Assembly: GCA_039545295.1 (NCBI GenBank)
Contig: BCIK01000008.1
Coordinates: 124,001-188,000, forward strand
Length of the DNA: 64,000 bases
Reading direction: 5' to 3'
From: Udeniomyces pyricola
Taxonomy: Eukaryota; Basidiomycota; Tremellomycetes; Cystofilobasidiales; Mrakiaceae
Shown here: positions 25,435 to 37,855 of the stretch, one piece after another
How positions within the stretch are numbered: position 1 is the first letter of the stretch
How the letters are laid out: every line of letters starts with the position of its first letter
The notes under the pieces: model-generated
The model's database searches: none
The model's input: only the letters and a program-made list of their open reading frames with translations
Told to the model about the DNA's origin: nothing
Translations under genes and position numbers: made by a program

Positions 25435-27826
25435 TTGCTATCCTCGCCTTCTTCTCTATCATCCGCGACACCCAACCCGCGCACTGTCTTGATGAGGATG
25501 ATGATGATGCGGAAATTCCAGTACATGTTGACCATCTGGAGCAGAGCGATTGGAATAAAGACGCCCCACTTTGCGCTGAAGATGACAAAAAAAAAGTGAA
25601 CACGGTTCAGAGAAGAAAAGAGAACAAAAAAAAAACAGATCCAGGTCTGTCCAAAGATGGCAAGTGTAAGGGAAGGCTAGCAAGAGGCTGGACGAGTGCA
25701 CGTACGGCGTTGAGGCGTACACCTCTTGAGATGGTGACCAGACGCGATACTGCGGCTCGATCAGGTTGAATTGCGACGGAAGATTGTACAGGATCTTGAG
25801 ATTGAGATAATGACGCTGTGTAGCAAGGAAATGACGTAGATAGCGTGGGGGAACAATAAGACAAAAGGAGAAACATGTGCAGTGAGCAAACGCCAGGAGG
25901 ACATGTTGGAGGAGGTTTCGTAGGAAAATCAAGGCCGTACGAAGTAGCTGAAAGGAACAAATGGAGAACCATAGATCAGTTTAGGTTGCATTAGATTCGG
26001 CAGTAACATATCAAAGGAAAGTACAAAGTTGCCATACATACTTCCAAACGATCACGACTGATAAGAGAAAGAAAGTCAACAGGGATAAAGTTTCCACATG
26101 TAAGCTCTCCATACAATTCAAACATCAGTCGTGAGGCTCAGACGTTTGAGTGGAAAAATTGGTTGACATGTGACTGACAAACAGCAAAAACGCCCGAGGC
26201 GAGAGCCTCTGGAGGTTCAGTGTAACTGAAGCATTTGGCAAGAGCAAGCACCGCCTGAGTAGGGGCAAAGAGAACGTCAGTGCAACCCTTAGAGTAGCTT
26301 CGTACTCAAGCGATAGTTGCTGCTCACATCAGACACATCCATGCTGATAAAGATGGCATTGCCAATAAGGGTCCAGTTCATGAGGTACGAGGCCACGATC
26401 AGATAAGCCGTTACAACGTGATGCAGAGCGAGCTCAAGGAAGTCATCTCGAGGTTTCTGGCGTGGTGAGTTGATAAAGAAATTAGAAAGAAAGAAAGAAA
26501 GGAGTCAAGTCAGTCAACTATGGTCCGAAAAGGTGATGGCTAGCTTGAGGAAGAAGCCTACCTCCATGCCGAGAGCGAGAACCTATGTAATGTCCAAAGA
26601 AACGAATGATCAGTTCTGCAGTCTCTGTTCGCCCTGACCAACTAACCTGATACATAATGTGCCCTGATCGGACATGTGAGGAAAGGAAACCAAAGGGAAG
26701 GGGGGGGGGGGTTGATAAGAGACGGCCAAGGCCAAGACTCACCAAGATCTGAGAAAGCCAGAACGAGGATTGTATGAGGTAATATGCCTTGAGGTTTCCC
26801 GGCATCTGGTAGTGATTCTCATAGTCTACAGTGAGAACCAAGATGTAGATCGGAGACAAATGCAAGACAGGAAGGCGAAGGAAAAAGCAAATGCATATAT
26901 CAGATCTCGGCATATTCCGGACCCGGTACATTGGTGCCCGATTGACTCACGTTCGAAGAACGCTGCCGTATTGTACCAGTTGGTAGGCAGGGTTCTCATA
27001 ACATGAATCCCCCAGCATGTGAACGGGGCCCACGTCAAGGCTGCATAGGCCTGCTCGGTGAAGCGATCAATCTTTGCCTTCTTGCGGATTCCGAGCGCCC
27101 GGGCCAGTTTGGGAAATATGTAGATGCACGAGCTTTGCCGCAGGAAGAAGAACGCAACAGTCCAAAACCCAACGAATGGCAGATCGAGAAGTGATTTGGT
27201 GTAGTGTGTTGGACGGAATGGAACGGGGTCCGAGATGAAGAGAAAGACAGAGGCAGGGTTGGGTGAATCGGGGAAGAAGATGGAGAACGTGAGGAAGATG
27301 GTCAAGACGTTGGCAAGTAGAAAGAAGGTCGACGCCGGATCTACAGCCGATGTCCAATGGGAGGTTACAGGAAGTCAGTGGCGTGAACAAAGGGATATTA
27401 GGTCTAATGAGATCAGCAGTGAGACCATGGAAAGCAAGCGGCACCAGTCCCAAGAGCACAGGCACAGGCATGAGCATCATGTTATCGTCATCACCTTTGA
27501 GCCAACGGATGACGGGGACTTCCTTGACAACTGGGGGCGTTGGTTTGGCAGCGATGGGGGTTGCCTGAGGATCCAGGACATGCTGTGATGGTGTAGCGAC
27601 GGTAGAGAGACCCGATGGTGGGGCAGGACCGGCGAGGTTGCTTATAGTCCAGGGCGAAGCAAGATTAGCAGAAGCGAGAAGAAGGGATGAGGGGAAGCAC
27701 AGCCAGATGAGAAGACGCAGGGACGCGTTGAGGACGGGGGACTGACGGAATGTTGATCATGGCGGTGATGGAGGAGGTGCGCCTCCTGGTTTGAGGTGGC
27801 CTCTGGTGAGGTGTAGGGTCAGCCAT
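25435..27826 (-). CDS. ceramide synthase, Lag1/Lac1 type
   Basis: ER multi-pass enzyme that N-acylates sphingoid bases with acyl-CoA (TLC domain). The start at 27826 gives an Arg/Pro-rich cytosolic N-terminus. Recognisable blocks in order: LLANVLTIFLTFSIF with the following loop; KARIDRFTEQ-like region (KKAKIDRFTEQAYAALTW); WGIHVMRTLPTNWYN; YYLIQSSFWLSQIL; EKPRDDFLELALHHVVTAYL; IGNAIFISMDVSDAVLALAK; and a last helix before RIIIILIKTVRG. The Lag1 motif with its two adjacent histidines (HHVVT) and the downstream SMDVSD aspartates are intact. The C-terminus is acidic (EEGEDSKED), like the CK2-target tail of yeast Lag1/Lac1. One intron carries a 12-G run (26700-26711). It is divergent from the DUF4336 gene. 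Confidence 0.94.
26700..26711 (+). repeat. poly-G tract in ceramide synthase intron
   Basis: Twelve G, hence poly-C on the sense strand of the minus-strand gene. Confidence 0.9.
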
Positions 27827-28247
27827 GGATGAGGGTTGTTAGGATGTCGATGAGAATGGTGTATGGATGGATAGGATGGAGCTCGAAGGCGGAGGGGGGC
27901 CGGATGTTTGGGCGTGTGCAAGACGCGGTGCGGGGGGAGTGCAGCTACTACAGTGCAGCCTATGCGGTATGGATGATGCAGAGTGGGCGTGACATGTGGT
28001 TAGTTACTCGTTTGGCTGGTCAACTGTTAATTGTCAATTGTCAATTGTATTCGATATTCGATATTCGATATTCTCCAGCGCGCAGGGTGAGTCAAGGTGA
28101 GTGAGTATATGCGCGTGCGGCGTGTGTGCGCGTGTGCTCTCCTTCCTATAGCCATTCGATCTTCTCCCTGTCCCTCACACTCTCAACACTTTCGATCCCC
28201 GCCCTTCTAGCTTCTTCTCTGTTCATTTCCCATCCTCAGGCTGCACC
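27827..28247. promoter_or_regulatory. divergent promoter with short tandem repeats
   Basis: 421 bp between two start codons. At 28031-28073 there are two TGTCAAT units followed by three ATTCGAT units, and alternating purine/pyrimidine GTGCGCGTGTG at about 28110-28136. Confidence 0.5.
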
Positions 28248-29987
28248 ATGTCCGACTCCATCCTCCAACAAGTCAACCCTTTCATCTCCTGCTTCAGCGT
28301 CCCATTCAAGCGATTCGGCATCATTCCCATGTACGTATCAGCGCGCCCTTCTCCCTCCATCAACCACGTCGCCCGCCGCGCTCACGTCATCATCGCCCTC
28401 GGCCGCCTCTGCTCTTTTTCCATCCGACCTTTTCTCAACACACTCCTCTTCTCTCCCCCTCCACCAGTGGTGGGCGTTCAACAGCCATCAAGCTCGCCGA
28501 TGGTAACATCTGGCTGCTTGTCTCCAGTCCACTCGACAAGACGGTCAAAGACGAACTCGCTAGGATGGGAGGCCAGGTCAAGTGTTAGCAGCAGCCAACA
28601 TCCTCTCTTCCCACCCCCTCTTTTCCTCTTGCGGCCCCCTTACAACCGGATCCGCCGACTAGCCATCCCCGCATACAACCAGACTGACCCTACCTTTCTC
28701 CATTTAACCCATCCCCATCGGTATCCTCTCAAGACCTCATGGTCGCCGATATCGAGCACACCATCTCCATCTCGACCTACGCCAAGGCGTTCCCCGACGC
28801 GCTCGCCATCGGTCCCGACGGCGTCGACGCAAAGATAACCGACGTCAAGTTCGCCGGCATCTACAAAACCAACGGTCTCGCCGGCCCGAACGAGAAGTTT
28901 GGCTTTGAAAACGAGATTGAAACCTGCTACTGTCAGTATGTCGAATGGGCAGGCTTTGGTTCGCCTTGAGCTAGTCGGAGCAAGGACGATTAGGTTAGTC
29001 CCGCAGCAAAACTGGGAGGTAGCTGATCCGGCTTTTCATCTTTGGATACCATTACCGACAGTCCCCAACCACACAAACAAGGACATTGCTTTCCTTCACA
29101 AGGTAAGTTGAAGCGTGTGGAGAGATAGAAGGCACCTCCTTGTAAAAACGCGTACCAAACAGGAGGAACGAGTTCCAGCCAGACCATCCACTGACGCTTG
29201 GTTCACTCTCGGCTTTCTTTCGCCTTGCCGCTAGCCTTCGAAAACGCTTATCCAGGCAGATTTGCTCTTCAACTTGCCTGCCCACCAGGTTCGCTCATCT
29301 CAGCTATGACACCTATCTCTCAAATCTCGAAACTCTCACTGGCATGTGATCGTTACCATCTGCTGCACTAACTACCCTCTTTGACCGCACATATGGACGT
29401 CCTCGCCACCTGCAGCAACACCCAGGGGGCGGAGGTTTCATTGGCAGGTTTGCCAAGTACATGGCCCCAGGAACTGGTTTCCACAAGAAGATGGTTTGGC
29501 AGATTGGTGCTTCGGATCGACTGTAAGTCCACTGGTCGATGTTCTCCTACCCATTTCGATCCATGTGATTAGGTATTGCAGTGCTATGATGGAGCGGACG
29601 TGCCACTCACGTGCCCATCCTTCCATCTTCCTTCTCTTCTTCCCTCTCTTATTCATTTCTTGCTTTTCCTACTTATAGGGCCTTTGCCAAGTCGGCTGCC
29701 ATTGTCGCCGGCTGGGACTTTGATCGCATGATCCCTTGTCACGGGTGAGTCCCCTGCCGCCATCACTTCCCAAGCCAGCCTATCGATTCACCTGTGATGT
29801 CCTGTCGATTTCGGATGGGATCTTGCGATGAACTCGAACTGACTCTTTTGAGCCAATATGGCCCCTTCTCTGTGCTTTTCTGCTTTGCTTTGTTCACAGC
29901 GACGTCGTTGAGACCGGTGCGAAGCAGGGCTGGATCTCGACCTATAGCGACCTTTTGGATCTCGCTGCCAAGTCGACCAGTTCCTAA
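28248..29987 (+). CDS. DUF4336 (metallo-beta-lactamase-like) protein
   Basis: Belongs to the DUF4336 group of proteins with a metallo-hydrolase-like fold; no function is established. Eight or so exons: the first is 28248-28330, the second ends with GTC AAG T before GTTAGC, and the next opens at AC CTC ATG so that Lys-Tyr-Leu-Met is restored. Visible blocks are GGRSTAIKLADGNIWLL, MVADIEHTISISTYAKAFPDA, PNHTNKDIAFLHKPSKTLI, ADLLFNLPAHQ, GWDFDRMIPCHGDVVETGAK. The EHTI..., LHKPSKTLI and PCHGD segments correspond to places where true beta-lactamase-fold enzymes carry metal ligands, but the HxHxDH signature is absent. It is convergent with the MFS gene. Confidence 0.8.
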
Positions 29988-30966
29988 ATCACACGGCTTG
30001 GTTTTTCAGGGCGAAGGGGAGGGGGGGGGGATTATATTGTCGCGAAGTGCTAAGGACTTCCTCCTTGTTGTTGCGTCTGAGTTTGGTATTTCTCAGGGCG
30101 GCAGAACCGAAGCTGGAGTGAATGGCATGGTTGGCAGGCGAGAATGGACGACAGAGCGACGGTCGGATTGGAAGGGGGGGGGGCGTAGGGATAGCTAGCC
30201 GGATCGGAAGATGACGATGCGACGACGATTGACGTATATATATATGCATAATAATCTATGTTTTTTTTCTTCGGCTGGCTGATTTGGGCCTTGAAAGAGA
30301 CTCGTCGTTTCACTGCGATCGATTATGGGGATCGACTGTAACGTAAGTCAAAACGCTCGGCGATAATAACGTTGATAGGACTAATCGATCACGTACGACA
30401 TCCAAGTAGCCAATGAGTCCTTGGTAGTTGATTTATAACCTGTCGTCAGGCTCCAAAACGAACGAACCCTAAAATTTCACCAGTTTATCTAGTTGACTTG
30501 CAGGAGATATGTTCATGATAAGGAAAGGGCCGGAATGGTAGGACGTAAACCTATTTCATCACATGAGAGTACAAGGATCGGATACGAACGAGACGAAGAA
30601 GAACAAAAAGAAAAAGCCCAAAGATTCCAGTAAAAACGAGGAAGAGAAGTAGAAGGAGAGCAAGAGCCGGGGGGTGGGGTGAAAGAGTAGGGAAAAGGAA
30701 ATTTCGTGCGGATATGCAGAGTCGGAGTAGGCAGTTACAACGTATGAAGTAGGAAGAGTACGAAGGGGGCGTGGTGTGTGTGTGTGTGTGTGTATTTTGG
30801 ATCAGGGATGTGTCAACAGACGAGGAAAGTTATCTACTCTAAGTGAAAAGTAGGTGCAGTACAGATAGAGTTGGATTGGATGTAAGGGCGTAAAGTATTG
30901 GAAAGGCAATAAGCCGCAGAAGCTAGAAAGAGACAACAGAGATGATGTGGAACAAAGAGAGATCGT
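29988..30966. other. convergent 3' intergenic region
   Basis: Nearly 1 kb between two stops. Contains G-runs near 30019-30029 and 30175-30182, a GT microsatellite at about 30774-30793 and mostly purine-rich DNA on the plus strand. I see no gene. Confidence 0.6.
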
Positions 30967-33932
30967 TTAAAGGACGTATCTGGAGAATGGAAGGAAGAAA
31001 GTTGGGCACAAGATCAGTTCCGAGCACTCACTGAACAAAAAAAAAAATGCAGGGCAAGAGAAAGCAACGTCCCATCAGGCAGAGGGAAGGTATGAAAAAG
31101 AAAAAGGGGAAAGGAACGAACCGGAAATCGGGGTTCTCATCCTCGGTCATGCCCTGCATGCCTCGGTCAGCGGCGAGCTGAGGGTTAGCGGGTCCGTACT
31201 TCTTGTCTCTTGCCCGGTTCGACATGAGCATGTAAACTCCCAACAGGCAGTGAGCAATGAGCTTGGCTCCGTACGAGGCGAGCATGGCGTAGGCGGCCGA
31301 TCGGTAGACAGGCTTCTCCTCGGGGAAGACCATGAGAGGACCCAAGATGTTGCCGACGCAGTAACCGATGAAGACCATGGTGGAAGTCACCGATCGCTTG
31401 GTGTAGCCACCGATGTTGGACCTGAAGAGGAGATGCAAGTGCGCGAGGAGATCCGTCAGCCATCAAGCGATGAAGCGGGAAGTAGGGATGGACCGATGGA
31501 AACTCACGAGATCATGACGAGACCAAGGGTGAATCCGATCGACTGGCAGTTGACTGTGCGAAAGAGAGAGAGAGTTGATCGTCAGCAAGATCCACAGCGA
31601 TATTGCCATGTATTGGAGAAAGGGCGACAACAGGGGGTGGGGGGGGGGGGAGAGGTATGCGACGCACTCAGCCAGAAACCAACAAGTCGGGGCCAGGTCT
31701 GAGAGAACGGCAGGAAAGACATGAGAGCTGAACCCAAAACACAGATGACGTTACTGTAAAAAGGAGAGAAGAAGGGACACCCGTGGAGTTGTGTCAGTTC
31801 GACCGCCTGAGACCAGAGACGATTCGAACTGGGGAAGAGACTAACCCAACGGTGACCGAGATGATTCGGCAGTTCTGGAACTTGGTCGCAGCGATACCGG
31901 CAATGAGAAGCGAGATGACTTGGAGCGATCGACCGGCACAGTCAAGGAGAGCGGCGTTAAGGGTGGAGAATCCCATACTGTTGTAGGGAGATAATCAAAC
32001 GATATCCGAGTGATGCATCGTCAGCTCAGAGACCGGTAGTAAATGTATGATCCAGAAGTCACAGAAACGTACGCAGTGATGATGGGACCAGAGAAGTTGG
32101 TGAGAATACCGTTGGGGATCGATGAACCAAACATGGCAATGGTGAGGAGCCATGCCTTGGGGTCCTTGAGCGCAGCGAAGGCCTGCTTCCTGTCAAACGC
32201 CTTGGACTTGATACCGGTACCGTTGCCAGCGACTCGGGCGACGGCGAGAACTCGGTCTCGCTTGCTAAGCCATCGGGCATTGGAAGGTCCATCAGCAAGG
32301 AAGAAGTAGAGGATGAATCCGAAGGCAGTAGTGAGAGAACCAAGGATGTAGAAGATCTGAAGGCAGAGACAAGCAGGCCGATTGGAGGATGCCAGTGATC
32401 AGAGAACATGTGGGACGGGCGCTCGCTTCCTTCTTTCACTTTTTGCACTCACCATCTGCCATCGGGGAACGGGTCCATTGTCGTCCAGCTGACTGATACC
32501 TGCGGCCATGAGAGATCCAATCATACCACCCTGTGGAGGAAAAGAACGAAGACAGCAAGCTAAGTCAGGGAAAAATGGGGCCCACATCTGCACGATGGCA
32601 AAAACGAAAGATAGGTACATACAATTCCGACGCTCGAGTACCAGATAGTTTGTCGGAGCGGAGCCTCAGCTCGAGTGAACCAGAAGCCGGTCATGAGCGA
32701 AAGTCCGGGAGTAACAACCGACTCAGTGACACCAAGGAAGAACTATGAAGCGAGAAGTCGGAGGCAAAGGAGAGTTGATCAGACCCTCGATTGCAGTGAC
32801 AGCGCCAAGCTCTGATATCAGAAGAGAAAAACTTACTCGGTTGATGACGATGGCAGTAAAGGATTTGTTGGTGACCATGGTGAAAACAGTAACACCCCAC
32901 TGTAGACCAGACACAGTTGTGTCAGTTGGAAGAGCTCACGCTGCCCAACTCAAAGTCTAAATTAGACGAGAAGAAAGAGTAAGATGCTTACAATGACACA
33001 CGCAGTACCAAGGACCTTTCCAGCTGGAAGTCGACCGATGAGGTAGGCAAAGGGGGCCTGAGCAACCATGTAACCTGTGGAAGTGTATGGGAAGGTATAG
33101 CAGAGGAAGGTAGCAGGGTCAGCCATTGATCCCAACGTCGATTGACTAGTTTCATGATCACGTACCGATGTAGAACATGGCGGCCGCAACCTTTTTTGAG
33201 AGACAAGGAGATGGTGTCAGTCCAAGAGCTTGTGTCGAGACCAGACAGACACGCGGAAGAGACAGCATACATTGTACTGGTTGCCAGTCAGCTTCATAGC
33301 CTTTTCCATACCAAAGACTTTGGCATAGTTGAGCGCAGTCTTGTCGAGGTCTGGAAGAAGCAGAGGGCAAAGGGTAAGCAGACAGATTTAGGCAGGTAAA
33401 AAGAAGAAAGGATAGAAAGGTATAAGTGTGAGAATTGAAAGCAGCGAATCAGCATGTCGTTGAATGATGAGGATGACAATCCAAGCGAGAAAAAGACGGT
33501 CCAGCCGGACTCACACTGAAGGGTTTGGGTGAGGAGGAAGAGAGGGAGAATGCACCAGTCGATCTTGCGCAAGATTCGCTTGTTCTCGGCAGGAGTCTAG
33601 GTAATACATGACAGCGGAGAATAATCACCAGAAAAGATCAGCGACGTACTGAGACCAGCACCTGAGACAGGCCAAAAGAGGGTCTAGGAGATTAAGTCCA
33701 AAGGAGAGAAAAAGCAGCTACTACTCACAATGGCCTCCATCTGCTTCGATCGCTCGTAATCAGCCACACCGACTTCGGCCCCCTCATCTTCGGCCTCATC
33801 GAGGGCGTCCATCTTATGCTCTCGGTGGTAGATTTCTCCCTTTTCTCCCTTGTCATACTGGGACGAATCGGCGATCGAGTAGTCGGCCGTCTGCTCTCGG
33901 TTGAGGGCGGGAAGGGTAGTTGGGTTCGACAT
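30967..33932 (-). CDS. MFS transporter, Dal5/allantoate permease type (ACS family)
   Basis: Plasma-membrane proton symporter family whose members carry allantoate, pantothenate, nicotinate, biotin or similar anions; substrate cannot be told from sequence. The start at 33932 precedes an acidic, charged cytosolic N-terminus (about 80 residues), then KRILRKIDWCILPLFLLTQTLQ, a hallmark of the group at TM1, the TM2-TM5 blocks GYMVAQAPFAYLIGRLPAGK and RFFLGVTESVVTPGLSLM, WFTRAEAPLRQTIW, and the second half with SSNIGGYTKRSVTSTMVFIGYCVGNILGP. About 12 membrane segments are expected. The last exon carries only the last codons (Tyr-Val-Leu) and the stop near 30967-30979. One intron has a 12-G run at 31639-31650. 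It stands alone: a 3.9-kb gene-free block lies upstream. Confidence 0.93.
31639..31650 (+). repeat. poly-G tract in transporter intron
   Basis: Twelve G, poly-C on the sense strand of the minus-strand MFS gene. Confidence 0.9.
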
Positions 33933-34201
33933 ATTGATGATCGAGAAATGGGTGATGTCGGTGGCGGTGATAAGAGTTGATAGAGACGAGCTGGGGTAGT
34001 GATGCTAAGAAACCTAGCCGAGCCAAGAAGGAGAAGAGGTGATTGGGTGTTGAGGAGAAGGCGAGGGGAGAAGGTGTGTGGGGGAGAGTTGGCTACTAAG
34101 GATGTGGAGGATTGAAGTGTAAGGGACCATCGATGGAATAGCAGCTTTTTAAAGCTAGGTCAGACTGCCTGAGGCCTGGAGGTCTGAGGCCTAAGGCTTG
34201 G

Positions 34202-34223
34202 CGTTGAAGGGGTGGGTTCAACG
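34202..34223. repeat. perfect short inverted repeat
   Basis: CGTTGAA, 8-nt spacer GGGGTGGG, TTCAACG: a 7-bp stem about 270 bp upstream of the MFS start codon. Confidence 0.7.
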
Positions 34224-34738
34224 TTCCGCAACGACTGCAAGCTGCAACGACGGTGAGTTGGGGCGAAAGGCTAGATCCGAGCGACGGGTCCGTCAAATTG
34301 ACTCCTTCCGTCATTCTCATGCCCCGCCAAATCCTCCACTTAAGTCCGACGATCCACACAAACGGTAAGACCGCAAACAGCCGAACCGCTACGCATCAAG
34401 AAGGGACGGGGCACCGGACGTAACGTACTTAACTGCGAAGAGGGAAGGACAAGGAAGCGAAAGATTGATGAATATGAACGGGCCGATCGGCCCGGAATCC
34501 GCTTCCCTAATAACCCGCCTACAAATCCACACCGACTGGCCCGCCTGTAGTGTCACAGAAGCTCGTCACCAACACGTCGCATGTCGATATTGTCACAGAT
34601 GTTAAGCATGTCAAGTTCGATACATCAGCGGCTACAAGCTAGTCTATCGCATTTTCGAGCCTTGTTTGTACACAGAGATCAGGCTGCGCGTCGTGCGACT
34701 CGACGACGCATGCTTCGGACGTGGCGACTCCGTGTCAG

Positions 34739-34771
34739 AATTTGAAATTTGAAGCTTCGAAATTCGAAGGT
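34739..34771. promoter_or_regulatory. heat-shock-element-like GAA/TTC cluster
   Basis: Alternating GAA and TTC triplets centred on AAGCTT form an imperfect palindrome with GAAGCTTCGAA spacing (GAA-nn-TTC). It resembles an HSF binding cluster, but lies about 0.8 kb from the MFS start. Confidence 0.3.
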
Positions 34772-37700
34772 CTGTAAATCGTGAAGCTGCAGTAGATTAA
34801 CGCGAGGCACAAGGTTCAGAAGGCAGGTGAGATGTACAACGTCGTACATCATGCGTACGTCCTGGAAGCGCAAGTCAGAGAAGAGATCAATGGGGCCTGG
34901 GCATCTGGGACCATCAGTGAGTATTGGCTTTCGTCGGCTGAAAGAAGAAGAAAAAAAAAAAAAACTAAAAACTGCAGAAGCCCGCTTAAATACCGGCTGC
35001 GGGCTACCTTGTGGCTTGGTGGGTGTGTCAATTTATAGCACATCGGTTGCGCGTGAATGCATGAACAGGGGTTCTCGGATCCCCGGGGTTTTGGGATTAT
35101 CGGAATTATAGTCCAAGCATGATGCATGATGCATGAACGTGAGAAACGCCAAGAGATACAGAGGCACCGACGATCGACGATCATCAATCATGGGCACCAA
35201 TACAACATGAAAGGCATCTGCGGAACCTCGGGCCTCGGGCCGGGTCATTCCCAACGTCCAGGCGCAAGACATGCGACAGGACGAGTTCGTATGTCCATCG
35301 ACTGAGAAGCCGTCATATTGACCTTGACCTCGACGACGATCCGATCAGAGCGGTGGATATGGCCTATAGGCCAGAGGAGAGATCCGGTCCAACGTTGTCG
35401 GCGAGGGTGTGCGCACTGTCATGTATAACTTGGGACTGCTCAACTTGGTCCAATGTGCCACGACGTCAGAGATTCCAAGATCGCGTGGAGATCACTTGGA
35501 AGCTTGAGCGCGTGTGGTCCTCTATACGTGACAACTGGGTTCAAATCGCAACTGGTTTATATGGTTCATACTGAGGAATAGTGATAGCCAACGGCGGGTG
35601 ACTGGTAACCCAAATTGCTTCTCTTAGATGACCTGCACATGGGAGGCAAAGTGGGTAGAAAAGATGGCTGAGAAGCAGCTCAAACGATCATAGCGGGTCG
35701 AGGAGAAAGCAGTTCAAGAACTGAGGAACGTCGGGACAACTTGACCGCGAGATCGACACTGAGATGAAGTCACCCACAGAAGCCTATGATTATGCAGAAG
35801 ATATCAGGGCGACGAGCACAGGACACGCCGAGCAGTAAACTTGCGTTTGAAGGGAACAGCACTCACCATCGCAAGAGAGTCAATCACTCTGGACGTCGGG
35901 GAAAAAGTCGAGAGGACAGATATAGCTAGAGAGTAAAAGGAGGATTAAGGAAGGCCGGCATATCGCGCAGATCCGGCACGACACCCTGCCGGCAGGAGGC
36001 ACGGACGGAGCTGTCCGCCCGAAAGGTTCGGCATCTTCAGCGATGATCGGGAGGTCTAGCTAGTAATCGAGCTCCTGGCCGGTGACCGTCATAGTATTTT
36101 TAGGCAAAGGTTCAGTGCACTGAAGATGTGTGACGTGTTCAGTGATAATTGAAGGCCTTCGCATACATACTGTGCTGAATGTTAGCCATTGAGCTTCGAG
36201 GCCGAAAAGTATTGAAAGCCAACGCCAGCCAGGCCAGTTCACCATGTTCACCGTCATCTCAAATAAAATCGCGCGCGACTGCTGATCACGGATACCTGAG
36301 AAATGATTGATGTGTCTTGTAAAGTTCAGGTGCTTGATCATGTGACTACAAGACGAGGACTTATGATGGTGGCCATCTGATATCTATGCGAGGTGCCTGA
36401 TGCCCTGCTTGTTGGAATATGGTCATGGCCGCAGTGCGGATGATTGAAGGCTAGAGTTGTATCAAGAGGGGCCAGCTGATATACCTCGTACATCTTATAT
36501 ACAGCGTGGTGGAAATCAATGACACGTACAACTGATTAAAGTGAAGGTGCCGGGCGCAAGGAAGTTGCACTACGCATATGACACGATACAAACCGTACTA
36601 AGAAACGTCGCGATTGGTTGCTCCTGAAAGGGCCGAGGGCGCTAGGATAGTTGAAAAAGCCTGAGGTGGTGCAAAAAGAACGCAAAAGAAACGTCCTGAT
36701 CGGAGTATCTCTAATTCCGCATGAAAGGCGTCCGAGTCGGTAAGCGAGGAGACAAAATCAAAAAGTATATACTTCAACGTGAAGTTGTAACCACATGCAT
36801 GGTCCACGGCATGTGACGATACGCAGACCATATATACGTGATGGGATAATTGCGGTTACTGTCCAATGTATGTTGAGGCCTTTGGCCGTGGATGATGGCC
36901 AAACGCGGGCGAATCAGAGGGGGTATCTTCTCCCAGTGACTCGCTCCTCGTTGTCGGCTCGGCTGTCGAGAGAATCAAGCCATAGTATGATTGCCAGTGT
37001 GAGAGTGTTCAGAGCAAGCGCGTGGATAAGCGGGAAGGAAGAGAGACTTGACGGGGATCTAGCTACAGATAATATGGGTAACAGTACTAGCCTGCGGGAA
37101 AAGGTCATGCATGATCAGGAATCATATCGACATGGCTCCATGCTACGACAATTATGGCGGTAACAAGCTCTCGGCAATCACTGGCCTTAGTCATGCGCCG
37201 TGGTACTCAGGGTAAGTAGCAAGTTTGGGTGATGCACTGCCAGGACTCGTACCAGAACAGGACGAGTCAGGTCCACATATGGAGATCATGCGGAGGAGGG
37301 CTCAACATTGATATGAGCAAAGGAGAGCAGAGAAGCCCGAGCGCGGATCCGATGTAAGTATGCAGTTAGCTCGAGCGTAAGCTAGCCAGCCTTGGTAGAT
37401 TCGAGGCGATGCTTGATAACCTGACTGGTTGCGGGAAAAGGGGGGGGGGCATGCGCGATCACTGTCAGTGTCGTCGTCACAGTGGGCGCGTGGTGTGGCG
37501 TTGGCTTTTGTATGTCCACCTCCGAACGGTGGGATACTGCTAGGACAGATTGAATCGGTGCGTATCGGTTACGACTGAAGGAGGCGTACACTAATTGATG
37601 ATGATGATGATGAAAGAGCGCGTGCTGGCTACCGCGTCTTTAGCGGTGACCGGTGATGATGATGACGCGCGAGCGGATCAACTTGCTGGCGCGCGGTGGT

Positions 37701-37855
37701 TCGTTCTTTTCGAGGCCTCTCCAGATGAGTCTCACAGGTCCAGTAGCAGAGTGGCAGTAGTCGGACTCTCTTCCACCTTCAACCTTCGACCTTTCCTCAC
37801 CTTCGGTCAACACCTACCGACCCGGCCTCGCCCTTCTCCTCGCTACTTCCAGCTC

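Larger units (their letters stand above)
33933..37855. other. 3.9-kb gene-free block
   Basis: By far the longest interval without a recognisable gene in this window, where neighbours are usually 0.3-1 kb apart. Six-frame reading shows only short open stretches without family motifs and no run of exons with consistent splice sites. It lacks the long C/G homopolymers and pyrimidine tracts that mark introns and 3' regions here, except a G-run at 37441-37449. It holds short inverted repeats (34202-34223, 34739-34771). It contains the upstream regions of the MFS gene and of Tim50. It could be an extended regulatory region, a noncoding transcript or a decayed mobile element; I cannot decide. Confidence 0.6.

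Noticed and set aside
28739..28969. separate small gene inside the DUF4336 locus
   Set aside because: It is an internal exon: donor after GTC AAG T and acceptor before AC CTC ATG restore the family sequence in frame.
30775..30793. GT repeat as a regulatory element
   Set aside because: Simple microsatellite in a convergent 3' region; nothing ties it to a function.
35490..35570. possible tRNA gene with B-box-like GGGTTCAAATCGC
   Set aside because: No matching A box, no acceptor stem and no cloverleaf can be drawn.
36914..37163. open frames on both strands in the gene-free block as a coding exon
   Set aside because: Short, no recognisable motif, no consistent splice partners on either side.
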